From contig NZ_CANKYW010000002.1 in assembly GCF_947488135.1 (NCBI RefSeq), positions 1 to 64,000 of the forward strand: DNA of 64,000 nucleotides, given 5' to 3'. Shown one piece after another: positions 15,364 through 24,599 of the stretch. The first letter of the stretch is position 1. Each line of letters opens with the position of its first letter. The notes under the pieces were generated by a model that was given only the letters and a program-made list of their open reading frames with translations, searched no databases and was not told the DNA's origin. The stretch comes from an uncultured Marivita sp. (GTDB taxonomy: Bacteria > Pseudomonadota > Alphaproteobacteria > Rhodobacterales > Rhodobacteraceae). Position numbers and translations under genes: made by a program.

Positions 15364-15392
15364 GTTTACGTCCTTAGGGGCCGAGCGGATGA
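15364..15392 (-). promoter_or_regulatory. candidate RpoE promoter for the FAD-oxidase operon
   Basis: The minus strand has TCATCC (15387-15392), an 18-base spacer and TAAAC (15364-15368). This matches the layout of the rpoE promoter alongside, with one -35 change from TGATCC. Confidence 0.5.
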
Positions 15393-15413
15393 AAAGAAAA
15401 AGAAAAATATCTT

Positions 15414-15442
15414 TGATCCATTCCTGTACCCGGCCCGTAATC
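15414..15442 (+). promoter_or_regulatory. candidate autoregulated RpoE promoter for rpoE-chrR
   Basis: TGATCC (15414-15419), an 18-base spacer and TAATC (15438-15442) fit the Rhodobacter RpoE-ChrR type promoter (TGATCC-N18-TAA). Confidence 0.7.
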
Positions 15443-15510
15443 ACAACATGTTTACGAGCACAGTGCTTTCCCCAGAGTGCGACCCCTCGCCCGTTGCCAA
15501 CGGGGCGAAA

Positions 15511-16104
15511 ATGGGTGACCCCTGTCCGGAAGCCGTGATCGGAACAAAGACTTTGAACGACGGAACGCCAGACAGCGTCGCACCTTGGGTGACCGAACTT
15601 CTCGCAGTGCGCGATCAGCGCGACGAGGAAGCTTTCATTCGGGTGTTCGAACACTTCGCGCCGCGCGTGAAGGCGTTTCTCATGCGGACGGGTATGGATG
15701 CCGCGCTCGCCGAGGAATGCGCGCAGGAAGTGCTCGTTACCGTATGGAACAAGGCGCATCTTTACGATGCCACACGGGCAAGCCCATCGACTTGGGTGTT
15801 CACCATCGCCCGCAACAAGAAGATTGACGTCCTGCGCAAGCAACGGCGTCCGGAACCGGAAGACCTCCCCTGGGGCCCCGAAGCGGAACCAGATCAGGCG
15901 GATATTCTGGGTCTGCAACAGGAGAGCGAACAATTGGGTCGTGCATTGCGCGATCTGCCCGCGAAACAAAGGGAGTTGATCGAAAAGGCGTATTTTGGCG
16001 AACTGTCTCACAGCGAAATAGCTGAGCAGACCGGCCTACCGCTGGGCACGATCAAATCCCGCATAAGACTGGCGCTTGACCGCTTGCGCCACTCGATGAA
16101 GTGA
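15511..16104 (+). CDS. rpoE: ECF sigma factor RpoE (ChrR-controlled)
   Basis: The 197-residue sigma factor has region 2 (EEAFIRVFEHFAPRVKAFLM...AQEVLVTVWNKAHLYD) and region 4 (LPAKQRELIEKAYFGELSHSEIAEQTGLPLGTIKSRIRLAL). The linker RPEPEDLPWGPEAEPDQAD is close to that of Rhodobacter RpoE. It directs transcription after singlet oxygen releases it from ChrR. The frame is open from 15352, but the promoter -10 box at 15438 rules out early starts. ATG 15511 is my choice; GTG 15535 is possible. chrR follows after 7 bases. Confidence 0.93.
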   Translation: MGDPCPEAVIGTKTLNDGTPDSVAPWVTELLAVRDQRDEEAFIRVFEHFAPRVKAFLMRTGMDAALAEECAQEVLVTVWNKAHLYDATRASPSTWVFTIARNKKIDVLRKQRRPEPEDLPWGPEAEPDQADILGLQQESEQLGRALRDLPAKQRELIEKAYFGELSHSEIAEQTGLPLGTIKSRIRLALDRLRHSMK

Positions 16105-16111
16105 TACTGAC

Positions 16112-16765
16112 ATGACCGTGAAACATCATCTGACAGACGACCTCCTGATGGCCTACTCGGCAGGTGACCTGCCCGAAGCCGTCAACCTGATCGTCGCCAC
16201 GCATATTTCGCTCTGCGACGAATGTCGGGCCGCTGCTGGCAGCTACGATGCCGTCGGTGGAGCGGTTCTCGACACATGCGACAGTGTCGAGATGTCGAAA
16301 AGCAGCCTGACTTCGGTTCTCGACATGATCCACGCGCAGGACACCAAGACAGCCGAAGAACGTATCGCTGCACCGGTCAAGGACGATGTCTTTCCCGCAC
16401 CGCTTGCCGATTACGTCGGCGGCGGGTTGGATCAGGTGCGCTGGCGCTCGGCCGGTATGGGCGTGAAGCAGGCGATCCTGCCGACATCCAAGGACGCGAC
16501 CGCGCGCCTTCTCTACATTCCGGCAGGCACCGCGATCCCCGACCACGGCCACCACGGGCTTGAACTGACGCTCGTGCTCAAAGGCGCGTTTCAGGACGAA
16601 GGCGGCTACTTCGGGCGCGGAGACATCGAGGTGGCGAGCGAAGACTTGCATCACACGCCGGTCGCCGACATTTCCGAGGATTGCATCTGTCTGGCCGTGA
16701 CCGATGCACCGCTGAAGTTCAAGGGCCTAGTGCCGCGTATCGCGCAGCCGTTCCTCGGGATATAA
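16112..16765 (+). CDS. chrR: zinc anti-sigma factor ChrR
   Basis: The 217-residue ChrR binds and silences RpoE until singlet oxygen acts. The N-terminal zinc site is intact: H6, H31, C35 and C38 (HISLCDEC). The C-terminal cupin shows H145, H147 and E151 (DHGHHGLE) and H180/H181, the second metal site. Length, zinc spacing and position behind rpoE match the characterised Rhodobacter protein. It should act in the cytoplasm. Confidence 0.95.
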   Translation: MTVKHHLTDDLLMAYSAGDLPEAVNLIVATHISLCDECRAAAGSYDAVGGAVLDTCDSVEMSKSSLTSVLDMIHAQDTKTAEERIAAPVKDDVFPAPLADYVGGGLDQVRWRSAGMGVKQAILPTSKDATARLLYIPAGTAIPDHGHHGLELTLVLKGAFQDEGGYFGRGDIEVASEDLHHTPVADISEDCICLAVTDAPLKFKGLVPRIAQPFLGI

Positions 16766-16783
16766 GTACCGACATCTACAACG

Positions 16784-16811
16784 AAAAAAGAGGGCCGCTT
16801 GGCCCCCTTTT
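16784..16811. terminator. bidirectional terminator between chrR and lpd
   Basis: The stem GGGCC/GGCCC with flanking AAAAAAG and CCCTTTT and loop GCTT ends both convergent transcripts. Confidence 0.75.
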
Positions 16812-16822
16812 CTTTGCGTGGC

Positions 16823-18607
16823 TTATGCCTTTTTCTTCTTCGGGGGCATCAGGTCGGTGATCGTGCCCTCGAACATCTCGGCGGCAAAGTTCACCGTTTC
16901 CGACAGCGTCGGGTGCGGGTGGATCGTGTGACCCAGATCGACCGCATCCGCGCCCATCTCGATGGCCAACGCGACTTCCGAGATCAGATCGCCGGCGTTT
17001 GTGCCGACGATGCACGCACCGATCACCCGGTCGTCTTCCGGATCGAAAAGCAGCTTGGTGATACCCTCATTCCGCCCGTTCGACAGGGACCGGCCCGAGG
17101 CCGCCCAAGGGAACACGCCCTTTTCGTACTTGATGCCTTTGGCCTTCGCCTCGGTCTCGGTCACGCCGCACCATGCCACTTCGGGATCGGTGTAGGCGAC
17201 TGACGGGATCAGAGACGCATCGAAGAAGCGCTTGTGCCCGGCACAGACCTCTGCCGCGACCTTGCCTTCGTGAACCGCCTTGTGCGCCAGCATTGGCTGG
17301 CCCACCACGTCACCGATGGCGAAGATATGGCTGACGCCGGTACGCTGCTGGTTGTCCACGGCAATAAAACCGCGCTCGTCTACCGCGACACCGGCCTTTT
17401 CGGCGTCGATCAGCTTGCCATTCGGCTTGCGGCCCACGGCAACCAGAACCTTGTCGAATATGTCGTCAAAGGTCTCGCCCTTATCGTTCTCGAACGTGAC
17501 CTTCAGGCCCTTCTTCTGCGCCTCGACATTCGTGACCTTGGTCTTAAGCCAGATGTTCTCGTACCGGCCCTCAATCCGCTTGTGCAGCGGCTTGACGATG
17601 TCCTTGTCGGCGCCCGGCATCAGCTGGTCCATGAACTCCACGACCGAGATCTTGGACCCAAGCGCATCATACACGCAGGCCATTTCAAGACCGATGATAC
17701 CACCACCAAGGATCAGCATCCGCTTCGGAATGTCCTTCAGCTCAAGCGCCCCGGTGCTGTCGATCACCCGTTCATCATCATGCGGGATGAAGGGCAGGTT
17801 CACCGGCTCCGACCCGGCGGCGATGATGCATTGGTCAAAGCTGACATTGGTCTTGCCGTCGTCACCAACGACCTCGATCATGTTCGGGCCAGTGAAGGTA
17901 CCGTAGCCTTGCACAACCTGGACCTTGCGCCCTTTGGCCAGACCGCTCAGACCGCCAGTCAACTGACCAACCACGCTGTTCTTGAAGTCGCGCAGTTCAT
18001 CCAGATCAATCTTCGGTTTGCCGAAGCTGATCCCGTGGCTGCCCATCTCCTCGGCCTCGGTGATCACCTTGGCCACGTGCAGCAGCGCTTTCGACGGGAT
18101 ACACCCGACGTTGAGACAAACGCCGCCAAGCGATGGGTACTTCTCGATCAGGACAACCTTCTTGCCCAGATCGGCTGCCCGGAAAGCTGCCGTGTAACCG
18201 CCGGGGCCGGAGCCCAGGACGACCACTTCGGCGTGCACATCGCCCTTGCCAGACGCACTGCCTGTCGCCTGAACGGATTGCGGTGCCTCGGTCTGCGGCG
18301 TCGATCCACGGCCACCATAGCCGCCTTTGACCTCGCCCCCCTGTCCGGTTGCGTCCTTTGCCGTCTCTTCCTTGGCGTCCGCGCCTTCGAACACCATGAT
18401 CACGTCGCCTTCGGAGACCTTGTCGCCCTCCTTGACCTTGATCTCGGTGATCTTGCCAGCGGCAGGCGACGGTACCTCCATCGTCGCCTTGTCAGACTCC
18501 AACTCGATCAGCGGATCTTCTTCGCTGACCGTGTCGCCGACACTGACCAGAACGGTGACAACGGGCACGTCTTTGAAATCCCCGATATCGGGTACCTTGA
18601 TATCCAT
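16823..18607 (-). CDS. lpdA: dihydrolipoyl dehydrogenase (PDH E3) with N-terminal lipoyl domain
   Basis: E3 reoxidises dihydrolipoamide in the pyruvate dehydrogenase complex using FAD and NAD+. The 594-residue protein is a fusion: a lipoyl domain (residues 1-75, lipoylated K40 in ESDKATMEV), a Gly/Ser/Gln-rich linker (about 76-124), then E3. E3 has the FAD motif LGSGPGGY, the redox disulfide C164/C169 (GGVCLNVGC) and the C-terminal HPHPTLSE catalytic His-Glu pair. It is the last gene of aceE-aceF-lpdA, 13 bases after aceF. A lipoylated E3 occurs in other bacteria but is not the E. coli form. Confidence 0.95.
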   Translation of the reverse strand: MDIKVPDIGDFKDVPVVTVLVSVGDTVSEEDPLIELESDKATMEVPSPAAGKITEIKVKEGDKVSEGDVIMVFEGADAKEETAKDATGQGGEVKGGYGGRGSTPQTEAPQSVQATGSASGKGDVHAEVVVLGSGPGGYTAAFRAADLGKKVVLIEKYPSLGGVCLNVGCIPSKALLHVAKVITEAEEMGSHGISFGKPKIDLDELRDFKNSVVGQLTGGLSGLAKGRKVQVVQGYGTFTGPNMIEVVGDDGKTNVSFDQCIIAAGSEPVNLPFIPHDDERVIDSTGALELKDIPKRMLILGGGIIGLEMACVYDALGSKISVVEFMDQLMPGADKDIVKPLHKRIEGRYENIWLKTKVTNVEAQKKGLKVTFENDKGETFDDIFDKVLVAVGRKPNGKLIDAEKAGVAVDERGFIAVDNQQRTGVSHIFAIGDVVGQPMLAHKAVHEGKVAAEVCAGHKRFFDASLIPSVAYTDPEVAWCGVTETEAKAKGIKYEKGVFPWAASGRSLSNGRNEGITKLLFDPEDDRVIGACIVGTNAGDLISEVALAIEMGADAVDLGHTIHPHPTLSETVNFAAEMFEGTITDLMPPKKKKA

Positions 18608-18620
18608 CAGATCGCTCCCC

Positions 18621-19892
18621 TTACCACATCAACTTGCGCATATCGCCGAGCAGCGTCTTGAGCGTCACGCAGAAGCGCGCGGCCAAGGCGCCGTCGACGG
18701 CACGGTGATCGTAGGACAGCGACAAGGGCTGCATCAGGCGTGGCACAAATTCTTCACCGTTCCAGACCGGGGCCATCTTGGACCGCGTCAGACCAAGGAT
18801 CGCCACTTCGGGCGCGTTCACGATGGGGGTGAAGCTGGTCCCACCGATGCCACCCAGCGACGAGATGGTGAAGGTCGCGCCCTGCATATCCTTGGACTTC
18901 AACTCACCGTCACGTGCCGCCTTGGACAGGGTCATCAGCTCTTTCGAGATGTCCACCAGCCCCTTGCGATCCGCGTCCTTGATCACCGGAACCATCAGAC
19001 CGTTCGGCGTGTCCGCCGCGAAACCGATGTTGTAAAAGTCTTTCTTGATAAGCTTATCGCCATCGGGATGGATCGACGAATTGAATTCCCAGTGCTGCTT
19101 GAGCGCCGAAACGCTCGCCTTGATGACAAAAGACAGAAGCGTGACGCGATAGCCCTCCTCTTTCGCCGCGGTATCCATCTCTTTCCGATAGGCATCCAAC
19201 TCGGTGATGTCCGCCTCATCGTTATGCGTGACATGCGGGATGTTGAGCCACGAGCGATGAAGCGCGGGCCCCGAGATCTTCTTGATCCGGGACATCTCGA
19301 CCTCTTCGATCGGCCCGAACTTCGAGAAATCGACCGCTGGGATCGGCGGGATACCCATGCCACCCTGCGCAGCGCCGCCACCGGCCGCTGCCGGGACCGT
19401 CTGCGACTTGAGCGCTTTTTCGACGTCTTCGCGCAGGATACGACCCTTGCGGCCCGATCCATTCACCTGCGCCAGATCAACCTCGACCCGACGTGCAAAG
19501 GCGCGCACAGACGGTGACGCATGGACCTTGCCAAAGCCGGCATCGGTCTTGGCCGGTGCTGGAGCGGCCGCAGGTGTGTCCGCCTGTTTCGGAGGCTCTC
19601 TGCTTTCCGTTTTCGCAGGCTCGCTCTTGGACTCTTCCTTGGGCGCGTCGCTGGCGCCATCCGCTTCGAGGATCAGGATCAACGACCCTTCCGAAACCTT
19701 GTCTCCCTCGGAGACCTTGATCTCTTTCACCACACCGGCGGCCGAGCTTGGCACTTCCATCGTTGCCTTGTCGGATTCCAGTTCGACGATCGGGTCTTCT
19801 TCGGCAATCGTATCGCCAACGCTGACCAGAACGGTCACGACCGGCACATCAGTGAAATCGCCGATATCCGGCACTTTAACTTCGGTTGTCAT
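18621..19892 (-). CDS. aceF: dihydrolipoamide acetyltransferase (PDH E2)
   Basis: E2 forms the PDH core and transfers acetyl groups to CoA. The 423-residue protein has a single lipoyl domain (K42 in ESDKATMEV), a Pro/Ala/Lys-rich linker, a peripheral-subunit-binding domain (HASPSVRAFARRVEVDL...GRKGRILREDVEKAL, about 128-170) and a catalytic domain ending in the YDHRAVDGA active-site motif. Having one lipoyl domain here and another on E3 distributes the swinging arms over two subunits. An AAGGGAAGAA site precedes the start. Confidence 0.96.
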   Translation of the reverse strand: MTTEVKVPDIGDFTDVPVVTVLVSVGDTIAEEDPIVELESDKATMEVPSSAAGVVKEIKVSEGDKVSEGSLILILEADGASDAPKEESKSEPAKTESREPPKQADTPAAAPAPAKTDAGFGKVHASPSVRAFARRVEVDLAQVNGSGRKGRILREDVEKALKSQTVPAAAGGGAAQGGMGIPPIPAVDFSKFGPIEEVEMSRIKKISGPALHRSWLNIPHVTHNDEADITELDAYRKEMDTAAKEEGYRVTLLSFVIKASVSALKQHWEFNSSIHPDGDKLIKKDFYNIGFAADTPNGLMVPVIKDADRKGLVDISKELMTLSKAARDGELKSKDMQGATFTISSLGGIGGTSFTPIVNAPEVAILGLTRSKMAPVWNGEEFVPRLMQPLSLSYDHRAVDGALAARFCVTLKTLLGDMRKLMW

Positions 19893-19973
19893 AGTTTCTT
19901 CCCTTTAGTGCCGCCTATTCCGGGCGCAAAACCGGTTTCCACTTTTGCTGAATAAGCGCGCATCTCCTCCCGC

Positions 19974-22634
19974 TCACACCAGACGCGGGTTCGGCTTTTC
20001 GCCGTCGATGTCGTATTTCTTCAATGCTGTCTTGAGGTCTTTCTCGGTCACCGCACCCTCGCGGTAGAGATCGACCATCGCAGCGGCGGCGATGTGGTTC
20101 GCGTCCACCTCGAAGAACCGGCGCAGGTTCACGCGGCTGTCCGACCGGCCATAGCCATCGGTGCCCAGAACCGTGTAGCGGCCCGGCACAAAGGCCCGGA
20201 TTTGCTCGGCAAAGTTCTTCATGTAGTCCGTGGCGGCAATCACCGGCCCCTTGGCCCCGTCAAGCTGCTGCGTGACATACGGCACCTTCGGGTCGGCCAA
20301 CGGATTCAACCGATTGTAGCGCAGACAATCCTGACCATCGCGGGCCAGTTCGTTCAGCGATGTCGCCGACCAGATATCCGACGTCACACCGAAGTCTTCC
20401 TTCAGCATCTCGGCCGCCTTGAGCGCTTGCACAAGGATCGTACCAGAGCCCAACAGGTTCACGTGTTTCTTACCCGGCTTCGCCGTTTTGGAGAAGCGGT
20501 AGAGACCCTTGATGATCCCCTCTTCCGCGCCCATTGGCATCTCGGGATGCTGATAGTTCTCATTCATCAGCGTCAGATAGAAATAGACATCTTCCTGATC
20601 GACGAACATCCGCTGCAACCCGTGCTGCACGATGACAGCAACTTCATAGCTGAAGGTCGGATCGTAGCTGATGCAGTTCGGGATCGTGCTGGCAAGGATG
20701 TGGCTGTGCCCGTCCTCGTGCTGCAAGCCTTCCCCGTTCAGGGTGGTCCGCCCGGCGGTCCCGCCCAGCATGAAACCCCGCGCCCGACTGTCGCCAGCCG
20801 CCCAGGCCAGATCGCCGATCCGCTGGAAGCCGAACATCGAATAGTAGATGAAGAACGGGATCATCGGCACGCCGTGGTTGGAATACGACGTCGCCGCCGC
20901 AATCCAGTCAGCCATAGCACCTGCTTCGTTGATGCCTTCCTGAAGAACCTGACCATCAAGGCTCTCTTTGTAGAACATCATCTGGTCTTTGTCCTGCGGG
21001 GTGTAGTTCTGCCCCAGTGGGTTATAAATCCCGGCCGAGCGGAAAAGCCCCTCCATCCCGAAGGTGCGGCTTTCATCGGGGACGATCGGCACGACGTTCT
21101 TGCCGATCTTCTTGTCCCGCAAAAGCGTCGTCAGGATGCGCACGAAGGCCATCGTGGTCGAAATCTCGCGGTCGCCCGTGGATTCGAGTTGCCCCTTGAA
21201 CTGATCCAGTGCCGGAATTTCCAGCTTCGGCGCGTCTTTCCAATGGCGCACCGGAAAGGACCCGCCCAACTCTTTGCGCCGATCCGCCAGGTAAGCTTTC
21301 TGCGCATTGTTCAGGCTGACGAACGGCACGTCCTTTTCCAGCTCTTCATCGGTCACCGGAATCTTGAACCGATCCCGCATCGCCTTGAGCTGGTCGAACT
21401 GCATCTTCTTCTGCTGGTGGGTCGTGTTCTGACCTTCGCCAGCCGTACCCATGCCGTAACCTTTGACCGTCTTGACCAGCAAACAGGTTGGCGTGCCCTT
21501 GGCTTTGCTGGCGCGCAGGAAGGCGTTGTAGACCTTCTTGGGATCATGCCCGCCACGCCGCAGCGCCCAGATCTGATCGTCGGTCCAGTCTTCGACCAGA
21601 GCGGCTGTTTCAGGATACTTGCCGAAGAAATGTTCGCGGATATAGGCGCCATCCTTCGATTTGAAGGTCTGGTAATCGCCATCCACGGTTTCATCCATCA
21701 ACTGGCGCAGCTTGCCGGACGTGTCGCGTTCCAGCAACTCGTCCCAGCCACGACCCCAGAGAAGCTTGATCACGTCCCAACCGGCACCGCGGAAATCGCC
21801 CTCGAGTTCTTGCACGATCTTGCCGTTGCCACGCACCGGGCCGTCAAGACGCTGAAGGTTGCAGTTGATGACGAAGATCAGGTTGTCCAACCCCTCGCGC
21901 GACGCGAGATCGATGGCGCCCCGGCTTTCCGGTTCGTCCATCTCGCCGTCACCCAGGAAACACCACACCTTCCGGTCGCCCATGTCGATCAGGCCCCGGT
22001 TGTGCATGTATTTCATGAACCGCGCCTGGTAGATCGCCATGAGCGGCCCCAGGCCCATCGAAACCGTCGGGAACTGCCAGTAATCCGGCATCAACCAAGG
22101 GTGCGGATAGGAGCTTAGACCGCCGCCCGACACTTCGGAGCGAAAATTCTCAAGCTCTTCGGCGCTGATGCGGCCTTCCATGAAGGACCGCGCGTAGATG
22201 CCGGGAATCACGTGCCCCTGGAAGAACACCAGATCACCGCCGTGGATCGCCGATTTCGACCGCCAGAAATGGTTGAGACCTATATCATAAAGCGCAGCGG
22301 ACGACGCGAATGAGGCAATGTGCCCACCGTATTCGCTGCTCACCTTGTTGCGCTTCACGACGGTCGCCATCGCGTTCCAGCGATTGATCGTGCGGATGCG
22401 CCATTCCATTTCGGTGTCGCCGGGGAGGTCGACCTCGTCATCCGGCGCGATGGTGTTCTGATACGGTGTGTTCGCCGAAAACGGCAGCTTCGCACCAGCG
22501 GCGCGCGCCTGTTGGACCGCCTTGTCGAGCAGGAAATGTGCACGATCGGCGCCATCCCGAAGGATCACGTCTTCGATCGCGTCTTGCCACTCCTGGGATT
22601 CGACCGGGTCAATATCGTTGGGGCTGTCTTTCAT
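19974..22634 (-). CDS. aceE: pyruvate dehydrogenase E1 (homodimeric)
   Basis: AceE decarboxylates pyruvate with thiamine diphosphate and acetylates the E2 lipoyl arm. At 886 residues it has the length of the homodimeric E. coli type. It carries the TPP motif FLGDGEMDEPE...NCNLQRLDG near residue 230 and the early HIASFASSAALYDIGLNHFW and QGHVIPGIYARSFMEGR blocks. An AGAGGGA site precedes ATG 22634. It is first in the PDH operon. The 188-base gap upstream probably holds the promoter, which I could not identify. Confidence 0.97.
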   Translation of the reverse strand: MKDSPNDIDPVESQEWQDAIEDVILRDGADRAHFLLDKAVQQARAAGAKLPFSANTPYQNTIAPDDEVDLPGDTEMEWRIRTINRWNAMATVVKRNKVSSEYGGHIASFASSAALYDIGLNHFWRSKSAIHGGDLVFFQGHVIPGIYARSFMEGRISAEELENFRSEVSGGGLSSYPHPWLMPDYWQFPTVSMGLGPLMAIYQARFMKYMHNRGLIDMGDRKVWCFLGDGEMDEPESRGAIDLASREGLDNLIFVINCNLQRLDGPVRGNGKIVQELEGDFRGAGWDVIKLLWGRGWDELLERDTSGKLRQLMDETVDGDYQTFKSKDGAYIREHFFGKYPETAALVEDWTDDQIWALRRGGHDPKKVYNAFLRASKAKGTPTCLLVKTVKGYGMGTAGEGQNTTHQQKKMQFDQLKAMRDRFKIPVTDEELEKDVPFVSLNNAQKAYLADRRKELGGSFPVRHWKDAPKLEIPALDQFKGQLESTGDREISTTMAFVRILTTLLRDKKIGKNVVPIVPDESRTFGMEGLFRSAGIYNPLGQNYTPQDKDQMMFYKESLDGQVLQEGINEAGAMADWIAAATSYSNHGVPMIPFFIYYSMFGFQRIGDLAWAAGDSRARGFMLGGTAGRTTLNGEGLQHEDGHSHILASTIPNCISYDPTFSYEVAVIVQHGLQRMFVDQEDVYFYLTLMNENYQHPEMPMGAEEGIIKGLYRFSKTAKPGKKHVNLLGSGTILVQALKAAEMLKEDFGVTSDIWSATSLNELARDGQDCLRYNRLNPLADPKVPYVTQQLDGAKGPVIAATDYMKNFAEQIRAFVPGRYTVLGTDGYGRSDSRVNLRRFFEVDANHIAAAAMVDLYREGAVTEKDLKTALKKYDIDGEKPNPRLV

Positions 22635-22822
22635 AATCCCTCTTCCCTTGGTCTGGCCGTTCAGGCCATTAGTTTATCGTTGAACAAACTGCGCGGACGC
22701 AATCGTGCTGAAACGAACAACGCGCACCTAGCACGCCGGGTTCCCCAGCGGCAGTAACGGCACGTCATATCCTCCATGCATCAGACGCATGGCAAAACTA
22801 GTTCAAAGCTAAACAAAACAGA

Positions 22823-24505
22823 TCACGCGTAATGCTTGCAACGCGACATCTTGCCGATGCCCGGATTGAACGAGTTGGTCGGATCGATTGATTTGTAGAA
22901 CTCGGCCAGGTCTGGTTTTGCCGTGTAGATATGCCCGACATTGTGCTCGGCCGGGTATTCCGCGCCGCGTGCGTCCAGCAGGGCCAGCATTTCGGCCTTC
23001 AGCGCTGCAACATCGACGCCTTTCTTCACGATGTAATCCTGATGCAGGACGTGACAGAAAAAATGGCCGTAATACAGCTTGTGCACCAGCTTGTCCGAGA
23101 TATGCGGCGGCAATTCTTCCAACCACGCTCGCTCATTCCGTTTCAGGGCGATGTCGAGAGCAAGAATATCCTCGACCTCACGTTGGTGAACACTCTGATA
23201 CCGAATCGCAGCCCCCGCGGCCGCAAAGCGGTTCAGCCCTGCCATCTTGCCCTCTCGGGCCTTGCATTCAAAGAAATCTCCGTCGCGCGACCTGAAAAAG
23301 GTCGGAAGGAAGGCTCGCGCCTCCGCAACACCGCCATCCCGCATCTTGAGGATCAAGTGATGCTCGTACCGATCCCGGAAGTCGGTCAACCGTTTGGGCA
23401 GAACCTTTGGCGCCAGTCGCGACACGGCTTGCATGAAGCGGTCGGTAAACCCGCGCGTCAGCGCAAACTTGTTCAACCGCGCATCGACCGCCCCCTTGAG
23501 CGCAAAGAAGGTCGGCAGTTTATCCGTCCCCAGCCGGTCGATCATCATGACCGTGTCTTTGCCATAAGCCTCCGAGATATCGAAAATCTCGCGATGCATG
23601 TATTCGCCCGACACCGGCAGGCTGTCGAACTCTGTCAGGATATGCCGCCGCAGATCGGTGAGCGCGTCGGGATCATTGGTGCCGATGTAAAAGGTCTGCT
23701 CGTCTTCGTTGATCGGATAGGTGTCCAGCCGCACGGCAAAGACCGCGAGCTTTCCAGCGCAGCCAGCCGCCTCGTAAAGCCGCCGCTTGTCCGCGTTGAA
23801 CCGCGCGGGCGTGTCCGCCTCCACGTCGCGCACACGCCGGTGATACTCGGTATCCGATGCGCGCTTGTTCGTGTCTTCCAGATCGGCATCGGTGAAATCG
23901 CCTTTCTGAACCCGGGTCAGGATCTCTTCCGGCGTATCGCCCAGCGCGATCCCAAGATGATTGACCAGTTCGAGCGCGCCATTTTCCGTGATCCGCGCGA
24001 ACAGTGACAACTCGGTATAGCTCGGCCCACGTTCGATCAGCGCACCCCCCGAATTGTTGCACACCCCACCGATGATCGACGCCCCGATACAGGATGACCC
24101 GATCACTGAATGCGGCTGGCGGCCCAACGGCTTCAGCAGCTTTTCCAAGGCGAACAACGTGGCCCCCGGCAAGCTCACAACCTGCTCGCCTTCCTTGATC
24201 GTGTGAATATCATCCATCCGCCGCGTGTTGATCAGAACCACGTCCCGATCGTACGAGCCCTTCGGCGTCGATCCTTCGGTCAGCCCGGTATTCGCCGCCT
24301 GCATGATGACGATCTTGTCCGCCGCCACGCAGGCCTGAAGCACCTGCCATTGCTCAAGAATCGTTGCGGGCTGCACCACCGCCAGCGCATCGCCTTCGCC
24401 CGAGCGGAACCCTTTGCGGAACCGTTCGGTCTGCTTCGCGCCGGTGAGAACATGGCGTGCGCCGACCACATCGCGCAATCGTTTTAGAAGGTCGTCGTCC
24501 GTCAT
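22823..24505 (-). CDS. dld: quinone-linked D-lactate dehydrogenase
   Basis: Dld oxidises D-lactate to pyruvate and passes electrons to quinone at the inner membrane. The 560-residue FAD protein (PCMH-type) shows the FAD-binding ANTGLTEGSTP and GSSCIGASIIGGVCNNSGGALI segments, and the membrane-binding Dld insertion and C-terminus (HISDKLVHKLYYGHFFCHVLHQDYIVKKG). The length matches E. coli Dld. It lies upstream of aceE on the same strand, so lactate-derived pyruvate production and use are adjacent. Confidence 0.95.
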   Translation of the reverse strand: MTDDDLLKRLRDVVGARHVLTGAKQTERFRKGFRSGEGDALAVVQPATILEQWQVLQACVAADKIVIMQAANTGLTEGSTPKGSYDRDVVLINTRRMDDIHTIKEGEQVVSLPGATLFALEKLLKPLGRQPHSVIGSSCIGASIIGGVCNNSGGALIERGPSYTELSLFARITENGALELVNHLGIALGDTPEEILTRVQKGDFTDADLEDTNKRASDTEYHRRVRDVEADTPARFNADKRRLYEAAGCAGKLAVFAVRLDTYPINEDEQTFYIGTNDPDALTDLRRHILTEFDSLPVSGEYMHREIFDISEAYGKDTVMMIDRLGTDKLPTFFALKGAVDARLNKFALTRGFTDRFMQAVSRLAPKVLPKRLTDFRDRYEHHLILKMRDGGVAEARAFLPTFFRSRDGDFFECKAREGKMAGLNRFAAAGAAIRYQSVHQREVEDILALDIALKRNERAWLEELPPHISDKLVHKLYYGHFFCHVLHQDYIVKKGVDVAALKAEMLALLDARGAEYPAEHNVGHIYTAKPDLAEFYKSIDPTNSFNPGIGKMSRCKHYA

Positions 24506-24599
24506 CGGTCTTCTTCCTTTGCGTTGCGAGGTAGCCTAGCAAGCCGGACCGGGGCTCGCGCAACAGGACAAATCGCGCACTTTCCTGACGGTTGAACGG

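Noticed and set aside
18327-19517. Plus-strand frames over aceF and lpdA
   Set aside because: Ser/Arg-rich antisense shadows of lipoyl-domain genes.
20094-22118. Large plus-strand open frame opposite aceE
   Set aside because: It is the shadow of the aceE reading frame in GC-rich DNA; the composition is His/Arg/Gln-rich and no motif is present.
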